64,000 nt of DNA. Source: Hydractinia symbiolongicarpus. Taxonomy: Eukaryota > Cnidaria > Hydrozoa > Anthoathecata > Hydractiniidae. Below, in pieces: positions 10,359-21,773 of this stretch (positions are counted from its first letter, which is position 1; every line of letters starts with the position of its first letter). The notes beneath the pieces were generated by a model. That model searched no databases, was not told the DNA's origin, and saw only the letters and a list, made by a program, of their open reading frames with translations. The stretch covers positions 15,373,650 to 15,437,649 of the forward strand of contig NC_079887.1 of NCBI RefSeq assembly GCF_029227915.1, in the 5' to 3' direction. A program made the translations under genes and the position numbers.

Positions 10359-12697
10359 TTAAAGCAATTTCTTTATAGACTCAAGAACATCAGTATGTCC
10401 TATCACTCCATTGTGGTTAGCTCCACTCACTTCCTTGACTGTCACGGGCTGTTGCTGTAACGAAGTAAACTTCCTGCACAACGTGAGAGATTCTTGATTG
10501 ACCGTGCCATCCCCAGGACCCAAAATTAACTGCGATGGTGAATCTGGAAAATCATCATCGAAGACTAATTTGCTTATTGTCGAATCTGCTATGTTACCAT
10601 GAAAACAATGTATTGGAACCCCTGGTGAGGTGTTCATGAGATGAGTTGTATTAATCATATGTTTTTTCATCGCGACTCCTTCAGGGAAACCAATATCTTT
10701 GAGAAAATCATCCATGTCGGAGAGTTTGTAAGAGCGTTTTCGTGTTGTGGCGAATATGTTGTCTTGTTTCCAAACCGTTTCTGATGGTAGTAAGAAGAGG
10801 TTACTGGTGCTTGATCTTTGTTCTGCTCTAATTGTCAATCTATCGATAATAACTTGTGGTATGCCCTCCAGATAGCCACTGGAGTATAGGAGTACTAGCT
10901 GTTTAGAGCCACCAAATACCCCTAAGAATATTATCAATATTATCAATTCAATAGGTTAAGAATCTGTCCACTGAAATGCAATCGTTTTCAATTCCATTTT
11001 TCTTTAAAATATGTAAATAAGTAAATTCGCCAAAACTTAGTTAAAAAATAAATGCTCTTATCCTCCCAACTCACCAGACAACGCAATCCATTGTTTCAAA
11101 TACTTTGTTTTCCATTCAGTGGATTGGAGAGACAAGAAGTAAAGAGTGACAGGACACCCATAGCTGTGTGAGATCAATGTCACTTTTTCATTGCCATTGT
11201 GAGTGTAGGTTTCTTCGATCAGATTCTTCAGCTTGTTGTGGTAGTTTGAAGGGAGGTAGTCTGTAACAGACAAAAAGTGTATACGAAATGACTGAACAAA
11301 GGAATGAGCGTATAAACGAAGGTGTCCAAAATTGTGTGCTGTTTCCTAACATCTTTTCTGTATCAACAATATATCAATCAAATAACATCTCACAACTGAA
11401 CATTTTTTATCAAGTCTCTTGCTAATTAATTGAGACATTTTTAGCAAAAAAATTTCTCAGATGCTAACTTAATTCTCAGTCTGATCATTAATAATTTCTT
11501 CAGATTGTATTGCCTAATGAAGTGGGTAGTTTAATAAATACTAATTTTCTAAACTGTAGAACTGTAAAATTCGCGTCTGTTAAAATGCAGTAGACTTAAC
11601 ATCAGCATTTGTTAGGCCATACTGTCTTTTTTTCTTACGGGAAAGAAAAATTTTGACAGCGTAATTAAAATATTTTTTATTTAAATGTTTAGTATAATCC
11701 TAAATGTTTTAATGCCTTACCAGGGGAGTATCGGAAATCATAAGGAGCTCCTCGTATATTTTTTCCTTTTCTGTAACCAAGTCGAACAAGGTAATCTACC
11801 AGTGGTTTCATATACTTCACTAAACCCATACTGTCTAATGCCTCGATGGACGAGGTGTCACCAAATCCAGGGACACGAGTCAATACACCTTGAGGATTCT
11901 TTACTGTCATACTTTGCATGTCCCATTCTAACCTAAAATTTTAAAACGGAAATTATTCTTAATTCAGAGACATTAGAAGCTATCGGTGTACTACATTAAA
12001 TATAAAGTTAGTAATTTCTAATAAATTAGTGGACAGTATCTTTAAGGTAAACTAGATCAAGTTTTCCCAATCTTGAGATGAAGATATTCCTATGCGAATA
12101 ACAAGTATTAAAATCCCATCCATGCCGTTACCTACCCCTTCACATATTTCCATGGTCCAACAATTAAATTTTACAATAATCTTTTACGATAACAGAAAAA
12201 AGCGCTTATGCAAAACTTAGATTACAACCATTTAATATATTAATCTTACCTTATGTTATCCACCCAACATGTCAGAGCATACGGCAACAAAGATTTGATG
12301 TCAAGCCATAACCGAAAATAGGAGCTAGTTGACGAGTAACAATAAAACGCAGGCTTCGCGGGTTTGTTGACAAGTTTAGCTTCTAATTGGTTTCCTCCGG
12401 TGCCAGGAACTAAAAATATAGTTTTCTCATTCATTTGGTTAACAAAAAGTTCCTAATAAAAAAAACATAATTCATGTTACATTTGGTCAGAACATTATTC
12501 ATATTGAACAACAAAAACAAAAAAGCAAAAATAAAAAAGTCTATTTTTGAACCCAATCATGAAATAAAAGTTTTTTTGATTCGCTCAATCTTTTTGTAGT
12601 TGTTCATTTCGTGAATCCTACCTATCACAACAGGCGAAAGTGCGTTGCATGTCTGTAATGCGCTAAAAAGAATTATTCCCACCAAAGTGGCATCCAT
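10359..12697 (-). CDS. PLA2G15: Group XV phospholipase A2 / LCAT-type acyltransferase
   Basis: Five exons join in phase: 12622-12697, 12250-12409, 11721-11932, 11075-11260 and 10359-10921, giving 398 aa (human PLA2G15 is 412). Exon 1 encodes a signal peptide, MDATLVGIILFSALQTCNA, so the product is secreted or lysosomal. Then PVVIVPGTGGNQLEAKL (family N-terminal strand and oxyanion region), a lid loop with C49 and C73 at the usual LCAT disulfide spacing, RVPGFGDT, and GAPYDFR. The nucleophile is Ser182 in SHSYG, with Asp349 in GDGTVN and His381 in GANHNG completing the triad. The family hydrolyses or transacylates phospholipids. The start is set by the signal peptide; a downstream methionine at 12434 is intronic. 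No frame damage was seen. PLA2G15 is preferred over LCAT because of the length and overall match, but the assignment within the family is not certain. Confidence 0.93.
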
Positions 12698-13330
12698 CCT
12701 CACAATTTTCTTGAGTTGTTGTGAATTTAAAGTAGTGTATGTTATATAACTTATCTAGCTACTTTAATTTTGTTTGATTAGTACATAGCTGTCATAATAT
12801 TTTTCTTTTCGCTTTACTGCACGGGAACACATGATGAATGAAATTGAACAATGAGTTTTTTTAACGTGAAATGTTACGTTTTTGCATGCACTTTGTAAAC
12901 AATATGTGATGACGGGCTAACTTTAAATTTTAGCTGAGACTGAATGCACTTGTGTTTTCTTCTACACTCAAAATAATTTAAAAATATCTGAACCTAAAAA
13001 TTATATTGACAAGTGGTTATATGTTATTTCTATACTACGTTCACACAATTTGAACTTTCCAAAGTTCACTTGTCATTGTTTATAGTGCTAATTGTTGCTG
13101 GCCTCAGCATGGTCATTCTGCTCGAATTCCCGGCTCCTTTAAAACCCCTAGGTTGGTTACTTCATAAAGCGCACGTGCTAAAAAATGCTACAAGCGCAAT
13201 TTAAACGCTCTCTACCTAACCTTCGCATCAAAATAAGTTATTGCAACTCGGCTAAATGGCCGAAAAAAATGCCATTATTTCAATATTTTGGTTACTGATT
13301 GTAGGTCGATTTGCCCCGGTAATTAATAGC
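12698..13330. other. 5' flank of the phospholipase gene, nothing else seen
   Basis: AT-rich sequence upstream of the first phospholipase exon. No obvious TATA box, no coding region of note. Confidence 0.4.
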
Positions 13331-13334
13331 CGAG

Positions 13335-13432
13335 CCGTCTAAGACATCACTTTCTGGAAAAGCTGTTACTTGAAACCAGAAAGTGCGTGGATTCGAACCC
13401 CACTTGATCGTTCAAATCGAATCGTTCTTAAT
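13335..13432 (+). pseudogene. tRNA-Leu-like relic or SINE head
   Basis: Contains AGCCGAGCCGTCTAAGAC, close to the D arm of a class II tRNA-Leu, then a long variable region, and GTGGATTCGAACCCCAC resembling a T arm. The acceptor arms do not pair and the anticodon stem is displaced, so a working tRNA is unlikely. Best read as a decayed tRNA or a tRNA-derived SINE head. Confidence 0.4.
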
Positions 13433-13449
13433 TAATATAGTAAGTTTGT

Positions 13450-14838
13450 TCACCTTTAACTTTAAAAGAAGATGCTTGTGTATTTATACCTAGATACACA
13501 CAAAAAATTGCAGACACTTCCCCCGTTACCAGCACACCATAACTATCAGTCAGCATTGAAGGTTTTTACAATACGAAGATGCTTTACAACACGTTGAATA
13601 ATCGACATATACTCAACTACTTCATGGTGTTCTGATTACTCTTTTTTTTGCGGTAATGGAATGTTCCAAAATTGCGATGTCCGCAAATATGTCTAAGGCG
13701 AATAAAATTCGCGTTGTAGCATTGTATAAGAAATGTTTTCCTGTGTAGAAACAAGCTGGTGGATATGGCTGTTGTGTGGCTTAGTTGCCATATTTTTGCT
13801 GCCAAAATTTTAAATGTCGAATCTCGTATGAAACCTTAAATGGTTGTAAAAAAAATAAAAAGGGAAGGTTTTTCTACCTTGACCTTACTAATTTTAGTGT
13901 AATAATTTTAGGGAGTGTCAATAACTTTATACTCCCTTAGGACCGTAATCCCTTAAACCTAGAGCACTTGATAAACTTCTCACATTCAAAAAGTAAATAA
14001 ATTTAATTTTGTCAGTTTATCTTCTCTTATGATTGAATTTGATTGATGTGCTACGTTTCATACCCCAGCCATTTGCGTTAGTTAGTCACTGTGAAAACAA
14101 AGCCATGAAAATTTATTGCAAGAATGTTCTTCTGATTTTTTCCAGTTTTGGATTCCACCTAGCCAATGTGACTATTCCCAGCTTCAAATGCTAGCAAATA
14201 TAGTAGGAATTGCACAAGAAAATCGTAAGGAAAACAGAACGTGTTGGTAACTCAAGGACTGACTATCTAATGGCAAGATTCGTATTGTAGGCTCTCATCT
14301 TAAAAATGAAACGGTTCAATGTTTTTCGAATAATGTGAACGTGTTGAGTATAATTCAAGTAGGTAGCAGAAGACCTCATTTGCACAAATTATTAGCAGTT
14401 AAAAACTTTGAAAAATTGGCATTAATAAGTAAAAATAGATTAGTGTTGCGTTTTTTGTCTCTAACGAAATAGAGTGATCCGAGTAAAACAAAATAACTCG
14501 AATATATCGTTTCTTTCTTGAATTGCTCAAATAACACAATATTCCCAGGTTCACAAAATTACCAAAATACTAAAAATAAGCCCAAACCTTAAAGGTGTCA
14601 ATATCACTGATAACACGTGTTGATAAGACTTCACTGCACATCTGTTCGCCTACGCCCAATCGACACACCAGTTGTGTGACTGTGCGTATATGTACAGAAA
14701 CAAGCCAATGGCGAACGCACACTGGGGAAAGCCACACAGAGAAAACCCCCAAGAGCTGTGAGGGGAGAGCCACTAGGAAGACTACAAACACAACATTAGT
14801 CAATGTTAAACCCTTCGTTCCGAACAATTTTATTCATA
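13450..14838. other. Intergenic, no gene seen
   Basis: 3' side of the rhodopsin-class receptor gene. Only short non-conserved open frames, none with recognisable motifs. Confidence 0.45.
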
Positions 14839-15798
14839 TCAAAAGTGTCCAATTCTGCCTTCTCTTCTTTGTATGCTTACGGCATAGGCGACGCTGTTGC
14901 ATATCGGATGAACTTTTTTTCCTCGCTGCATCAAGCCTTTATAGTAGTAGCATATTTCGTTGCTCCTTACGATTAATATGCATGTGTTGCAGAGGGAATG
15001 CAACCACAGCACGTAGTACCCAGCAAATATCATGATCTTAAGCATATCTAAGTCCATATCTTTGTCCCAAAAGAATGTGATGTAAGACCGTAGTATGATA
15101 TATACGCCGTACGATATGCAATCTGAAGTAAGAAGAAATATAACAGTGTATGTAGCTCGTGTGTGTTGTGTTCTAACAGAAGCACTATTAGTATCAGTTC
15201 GTACTTTCGCTTGTGTCTCCTTTACAAAGAACATTAAATGAATGTACATTATCACGGAAGTCCAAAAAATTACTGTGCCTACAGAGATACTAAAATAAAA
15301 GGAGTATCCATTGGAGTAAAAAGATTGTTTTATCCTGGTTAAAAAATATCTACTATCTTCTGCCACCAAAAGTGTCATTGACAGAATAAATATGGCGACA
15401 CAGCTTCTTGATAGACGTAAAGCATAATTGCGTACGATGGCGAGATACCTGTGGCAAGCAAGAACAACTGTTATTGCAGCAGTCATGTTGGGTGGAATAG
15501 AGCATATAAATAACGCCATGACACACAAGCAAGGCGGTAGATGGTGCATCACGAGAACAAGTGGCAATGTGACACATCCTAAGCATAAATTTGCAATTGA
15601 CAGCATCATGAACAGCTTTGTTGAGGTGGTTTTTTTCTTTTTTGCTTTCCATAAACCGTGCAAAAAGATGACGTTAAAAATTGAAATATTTATCATGACA
15701 AAGCCACTGAGCACAATCTGAATGACATATCCTTTCCCAGTGAGTTGCCAAATACTTGATGTGAATTGGCAGTTGTATTGTATTGTTGAGAAATTCAT
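14839..15798 (-). CDS. Rhodopsin-class (family A) G-protein-coupled receptor, orphan
   Basis: Intronless frame of 319 aa with seven hydrophobic segments: roughly residues 25-50, 62-88, 93-118, 131-150, 172-196, 218-240 and 258-280. TM2 carries the LSIANLCLG pattern expected around the conserved Leu-Ala. The DRY-equivalent at the end of TM3 is CHRYLAIV, with Asp replaced by His but Arg kept. The TM7 end reads NTCILIVRSN in place of NPxxY, so the Pro and Tyr are both missing. The N-terminus is short with NFS and no signal peptide, as in many small-ligand receptors. It would act in the plasma membrane. The ligand cannot be inferred. Intronless family A receptors in expanded orphan groups are typical of cnidarians. 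Confidence 0.85.
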   Translation of the reverse strand: MNFSTIQYNCQFTSSIWQLTGKGYVIQIVLSGFVMINISIFNVIFLHGLWKAKKKKTTSTKLFMMLSIANLCLGCVTLPLVLVMHHLPPCLCVMALFICSIPPNMTAAITVVLACHRYLAIVRNYALRLSRSCVAIFILSMTLLVAEDSRYFLTRIKQSFYSNGYSFYFSISVGTVIFWTSVIMYIHLMFFVKETQAKVRTDTNSASVRTQHTRATYTVIFLLTSDCISYGVYIILRSYITFFWDKDMDLDMLKIMIFAGYYVLWLHSLCNTCILIVRSNEICYYYKGLMQRGKKVHPICNSVAYAVSIQRREGRIGHF

Positions 15799-16198
15799 CG
15801 CGACAAGGAATTTTTTTTACTGCAATCGTCAATTCTCTTCTTATAATACTTTATGGTTTTTATATTTACCCTTGTTAAATAAATATTATCTATTTCCTCT
15901 TTCTAATATGCTTTTCAATGAAAATTCGCTAAACAATGTGTTTGATTCTCAGATTAGAATAATAACATAATGTTTGGTTATAATATAATAAAAATGTATA
16001 ATAAAAAGCAAATTGGCTTAAGAGCAGTAATTGATTATCAGTAATCAATAAAACACTTGGTTAAAGGAATTGAGATTCGCGGTTTTGAAAACGATTAAAA
16101 CTTGATATCGAATTTTCAATCTGTGGAAAAGTGATACGGACTTTCCCAGCCGTAAACTGTCTTCCTATTACGGATAAATCAGTCCACACGAAACCAAA
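15799..16198. other. 5' flank of the receptor gene
   Basis: AT-rich, no coding signal and no recognisable promoter element. Confidence 0.4.
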
Positions 16199-16650
<452 letters not shown>

Positions 16651-16659
16651 ATAGAAATA

Positions 16660-17460
16660 AAAAAAAATTAATAAATAAACTTAAAAACTCTCTAAAAATT
16701 TCGGCTGTGTTAATTCCAAAAAGAAGAAAAAGCATCTTAATTTAATTAATTTAATCAACAAAAATACATAAAATTGTTAAAGGAAGGCTTTATGTAACTT
16801 TGACTAATCCCAAATCTCAACGAAAAGGGTGCGTGTGTTAATAACAGGTTATGCATGTTAATAAAATTTCTAATTAATTCCTTTTGTTGTTATTTTTTTT
16901 TCACTTGTAGCTAAACTTTTGATAAATACATAATTGCTTGTAAATTTAGCTTTTGTTTCTCGCAACACAATATCGCAAGTTTTATGTAAAATAGTAGAGT
17001 AGCTATAATTCAATCGCGGTAAACGCGAGTGTTCAAAACTTGTTCCGTTCATGTCTTTAAAAAATTCTTGGCAAAAAATGTCTTTTTAATAATAATTGGT
17101 AAATGTCAAACGAATGTGATCTATTTATTTACAAGTAACAAAACAAAAGCAGACAAACTATTTATTCGGAGTTGTTTTTACATTTTTGCATGAATAATAA
17201 TTTTTACACTTTCTGATTGGACAAAAAATACTTCCCTTTTTTGATTTCTAATGCGAGTTGAAAATTTTTTGAGAAGAAACATTGCCAACGCGCATGCTCA
17301 GAATGGTTATCTCTCAAAATTGTTTTAGCAAACTATGGTGTAAAATTAGTTCTTAAGTACTTTTTTTGACGTTGAAAGCCATTCTTTATTTTTAGGAAAA
17401 ACACCAACAATTTTAATATAAAACGAAAAATTAAATTTAGGTGAAAAAAACCGCCAAAAC
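16660..17460. other. Intergenic, no gene seen
   Basis: AT-rich, no supported feature. Confidence 0.45.
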
Positions 17461-17535
17461 CTTTTTGTTAATAAAACTTTTACATCGTCAGGTAAGTGAC
17501 TTACCTGACGATGTAAAAGTTTTATTAACGAAAAG
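17461..17535. repeat. Near-perfect 75-bp palindrome
   Basis: Two 31-nt arms (17467-17497 and 17499-17529) are exact inverse complements around a single G. Pairing resumes after one mismatch to give about 36 paired bases per arm. The arm reads ACTTACCTGACGATGTAAAAG into a TTTTATTAACGAAAAG end, which holds CTGACGA and GAAA in the spacing of a hammerhead or Penelope terminal motif. It may be two retroelement ends joined head to head, or a foldback element. Confidence 0.9.
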
Positions 17536-18769
17536 CTTCGTTATATTATTGTAGATTTTGTATGTTCTTTTATATAATAATGTTACTATGGCGAAGAGAA
17601 CAATTAGAAAGAACAATGTTTTATCTTTAAATAGTGAAATTGGTATAAAATAATACAAGGGATATCTCCAAGAGCCTAATCTCCAAGAGCTTTTGGGATG
17701 GACCGTTGTGTTCCTTTTTTAAGAACACCCTTGCAGCTGCGAGGTCTCTGTAGGTTTTTTATTTAAAACAAATCTGTTGGGGGAAAATTTGAAGTTAAAA
17801 ATTTCAAATATTGTGTTTAATATATTAGTTCCCTACCGCTTTTGTGGTTATATAATGAATAAGAAGAGGCTAAAAGAAGAATTATCCTATTGCCAGCAGA
17901 TGCAGATACAAAACGGAATATATAATTACTAGAATCGAACAAGGAATACCAACAATGAATTTAATACGCGCACATCAAGACTCTAACATTTAAAACGATC
18001 TCTAGCTCGTTTGTCCCGCCAAACAATTTGAAGAAGAGCAACATTAAAAGACATAGCTAATCAAGTTTTGCAGAAGAAAACAAAGTTTTGTTTAGCTTTT
18101 TCATATGTTACGGTATGTGTGTGCCTTTTGTCCAATGGCAGAGTTACACTTGTGCGATTTTAATAAAATTTTTCAATATTTTAAGGTTGTTTTGTCTATC
18201 ATGGCGGAACATATTTTAAGATTATAAAATATTTTCCAAGATAAAGAAAAAAATCGTTCCCATATTGGATTTTTTCAATTTAATTTAAAATACGCAAAAT
18301 GGGCACTCAAATTTTTGACTTCTAAAAAAATAATTATGTTAAATAAAATAATAGGTTACACAAGCAAAGTTATTTTTATTTCTCCATTATTCCACAAGTG
18401 TAACTCTTCCTTTATGCAACACCAAAACCATTTCCTTTTCCAATTATCTATACAGTTACCTTAAAGGGATGTATTAAAAATGATATTTTTTGCATTTTTT
18501 AAAAATAATATTTTTCGCAAATTTTTTTGCCGTTAAAGAATTTACAGTTTCCGCAAAAATAAGATAAAAATCTTAAGCTATTATATCGTATAATCTAAAG
18601 ATATGATTGCATATGCTAAAAAGGTTAGCTAAAGTGGTTAAAAATTGGCAGGAGCGAGAAGAAGGCTATAATAACCTTATCACCAAGCCCCCAACCTATA
18701 TAAAAGGTTAGCATCGAAGATGATGAGGAGTTGTGTTATATGTCTCGTACGTTGTAACTGTCGTGTGTT
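17536..18769. other. Intergenic, no gene seen
   Basis: AT-rich with a short duplication of ATCTCCAAGAGC near 17665-17690. No coding region supported. Confidence 0.45.
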
Positions 18770-19953
18770 CTAAAATAAATATAGATTGTCAGTAGTCAAT
18801 AGTTTATGTTTTAGTTTATGTTTGAATTCGTTAAGTGATGTAATAGTTTTCATGTCTTTATCAAGAAATGTATTCCACAATTTAGGTCCTCTGCTAGTTA
18901 TAGAGAACTTTGTGATTGTATAATTAATTCTAGGTTGAAAAAAACTGTTAATTGAAAATCTGGATGGATACTTATGTTGCATCTTCCGAAACATCTATAT
19001 TAAATTACCCGTATACGTCTGTCTGTCTGTCACGCAAAATGGTAGCTTAGCTGCTCAAGTAGTGAGACGCACCCAATGCGGTATAAAAAGGACGAGCGAA
19101 CCCGAGGATTTTTCCATGTGCTAACGACTAGTATTATTAAATACTCTTGGTAACATATTGTTCTCAAGTTTAAACATAAAAATAAGAGTTTTGATAAATG
19201 TTTAGTTGGTATACATTCAGTACATTGAGCTTTTTTAATAACTCTCTGGAGTGAGTGTATCTGTCAACACTTAAATTAATTCTGAGTGCATGTTTTTGTT
19301 TATTTTATAATTTTGTCAATTTTGTAGCGTTTTTATATATTTTGCAAATTTGCATAATTTAGATAGCAGTGAATAAAAGAAGAATATATGTTTTTAAGCA
19401 ATTCTGATCTAGTACAAATTTTGCTTTGAAAAGATGCCAATATTCTTTGCGACTTTTTCTTCTAAAATATATGTTCTCTCCAAGTAAGATTTCCATCAAG
19501 AATAACTCCTAAAAATTTCATGGATTGTGCTCTTTTTATATTCATATTATTAATAGATAAATCAGGAAATTTCAATGTATATCATCTTTTTTATTTTGCT
19601 TGTGAAAAAATGGTACTTTGTTTTAGAAATATTTAGGGACTGTTTGCCTTAAAGCGTTTTGCCAACTTACAGAGTTCATTATTGACTGTGCGAAATAATG
19701 TTTTTATATCTTTATGTGCATAAAACAGATTTGTATCATCTGCAAATAAAATTGAATGTAAAATATTCGAAGCCTTGTTTAAATCATTTACATATATAAG
19801 GAATAAGAGTGGTCCTAATATTAAACTTTGTGGAACTCCACAGGTGATTGTTTTGTAATTTGTACTTCCACCGTCAAAAAAAATGTATTGTTTTCTATTG
19901 TATAAATAGAGGATAAATTTTTTTAAAAATTTGTGAACAGGTTGAGTCACGAA
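18770..19953 (-). mobile_element. 5'-truncated LINE (non-LTR retrotransposon) remnant
   Basis: The minus strand encodes the C-terminal half of a LINE reverse transcriptase. At 19633-19950 are CGVPQSLILGPLLFLIYVND (motif B, with Ser replacing the usual Gly after Gln) and LFADDTNLF (motif C, catalytic DD). At about 19440-19600 the frames contain MKFLGVILDGNLTWREHI, which is typical after the RT core. At 18770-18994 the tail has SRGPKLWN. Frameshifts and stops separate the parts, and the unit lacks any 5' region. A 129-bp element is inserted at 19006-19134. Confidence 0.85.
19006..19134. mobile_element. 129-bp MITE inserted in the LINE, 8-bp TSD
   Basis: Flanked by TATTAAAT at 18998-19005 and 19135-19142, and the LINE reading resumes on either side. 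Begins TACCCGTATACGTCTG and ends ACGACTAGTAT; terminal pairing is weak. An 8-bp duplication fits hAT-type insertion. A diverged relative lies at 28987-29100. Confidence 0.65.
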
Positions 19954-20014
19954 TATATATTTTTATGAAATTATTTATTCGCTAAGAATAAAACACGCAT
20001 TGAATTTAGTATAA

Positions 20015-20620
20015 AGCCAATTACATGAGAGTTTTCAGCTCGGGCTAAAAATTCAATCCGGCTAACCGGGCTGAAAGGTTACATCGGTTGCCTTAAGGAA
20101 TGCCTCTCAAAATTAAATTACCATTACAAAGGAAACCGAGCTGGAATTTTCAGCCCAGACTAAAACTCCATGTAATCGTAAATTTTGCTCAGCCCGGGCT
20201 GGAAATATGCGTACTTTGCAAAATGTGCATTATTTCCAAATTTATAACACATTCTTTGCCACCATTCATCTGTTCTTTCAGCGAAGCGAACCTTTGCTTC
20301 TCAACTTTTAAAAATGTAATTGCTTTCGTTTTTTTAACAGTTTGTTTTTCATGCGAGAGATTTGCATCATCATTAATGAGTTCATTTTAACTTTATGAAT
20401 TTATTAAGAATTACCAACCCATCTAATTGCAGATAAAATTATAAATTGGTTCAATAATAACTTACTGCATTTGTTTATATTGAAAAGTTACCATGTTTGT
20501 AAGTTTTCCATGCCGAAATTTCTGCGCTATAACTACTAGTAAATTTCACCCCGGGCTGAAAATCTCATGTAATCAATATAAGTTTCAGCCCGGACCGGCT
20601 AAATGACACGCCAATATAAT
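20015..20620. repeat. Cluster of inverted GCCCGGGCTGAAA repeats
   Basis: A motif of about 45 bp, ATTACATGAGA then TTTTCAGCCCGGGCTGAAA, occurs in alternating orientation near 20022, 20140-20205 and 20540-20600. The GC-rich palindromic core contrasts with the AT-rich surroundings. It probably represents a foldback or MITE-type repeat. No coding sequence. Confidence 0.6.
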
Positions 20621-20649
20621 ACGTGTGCCCGGGCAAATAACCCCGGGGA

Positions 20650-21773
20650 TTTCCCTCACAAAAGATACTAAAGCGTACATTTTCGCAAATCCAATGTTGA
20701 CGGAGTTTTCACATTTACCTGTCTTTTCTTGCAAATATATTAGTTTGAATATTATAAAGTAAAAGAATAATCAGTGGAGGATATTAAAAGAAACTGGAGT
20801 TAATGTATTGAAAAGTAAGTAACTGAGGAGTGAGATGGTCAAAACAAAGAACAAATGAAAAGGTTGGAAAAAAAGATCATGGTCATCAGATTTCTTTTTA
20901 CTTCCTGCTGTTGCAATGACGGGTAAATTGACTGGATGTTTTTTTTATTATTATTCGATGCCTGAAAGTAAAAAACAATTACGCGAAACACATTCAAAAA
21001 TTAACCATCAAAGAAAAAACTAAATTATATCTGAAGAGGGATCAAAAGCATAACCAAATCGTTTCTCTTATATTTTTGCGGTTTTACTAAAATAACTTAA
21101 ACAAAAAAAATGGTTAAATATTTTTTACAATTTTGTGGATAATTCGAAATCAAAATCTCGTTTATTGAAAATTTATTTGGACTTAAAATGAGATTTAATA
21201 GAACCGCAAAAAAGTTTTGTCGTGTTTACAAAAAATTTTATGTCGAAGCTGTGCAAACGCACATTATTTTGCAGACATGCGCAACAGCTTCATACAGACG
21301 CGCTATTGTTTCATTTCGAGTGAAACGTGGTTGCATGGATATGACAAAAGGGAAGTTAAATTTCATTATGAGTTTTTGAAAATTTTATTGGAAACATGAA
21401 TTTCTGTAATTTTGAGCGATATGAGCAACACCACAACGAGTTTTATTCCACCCGAAACCATGTAATTATTTATAAAAATTACAATCATGGACAAAATATA
21501 ATAAAAGTAGGGTCACATTAGTTGGTCCTATATTAAAGTCGCACATTTTAAACTTGTAAAGGTTCACTTCAGTTATTTGGTTAATGAAACTTTCTAGAAA
21601 GGATGCCAAAGAAAATAATGTTGAAGGAAATAATGCTGTACTTATATTCGCGATTATGTCAAAATTAATCACACTCGCAAAAATTAGTAGTTTAGTAGAT
21701 ATTTTTGGTTGTCGAATTTCCAACATTTCTAACTATAATGTATATTTTATGTTTCAGTAAAATCAGAAAAAAA
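20650..21773. other. 5' flank of the class C receptor gene
   Basis: AT-rich, no supported gene. A TTTTATGTTTCAG acceptor-like sequence at about 21745-21757 sits just before the coding start and could close an intron in the 5' UTR. Confidence 0.4.

Noticed and set aside
12410-12434. Methionine at 12434 (MNEKTIFLVPG) as start of the phospholipase
   Set aside because: The acceptor TATATTTTTAG at 12410 joins the signal-peptide exon in phase to give PVVIVPGTGG, the family sequence; the methionine is intronic.
13335-13432. Functional tRNA-Leu gene
   Set aside because: D-arm and T-arm similarity is present, but acceptor ends do not pair and the anticodon arm is not formed.
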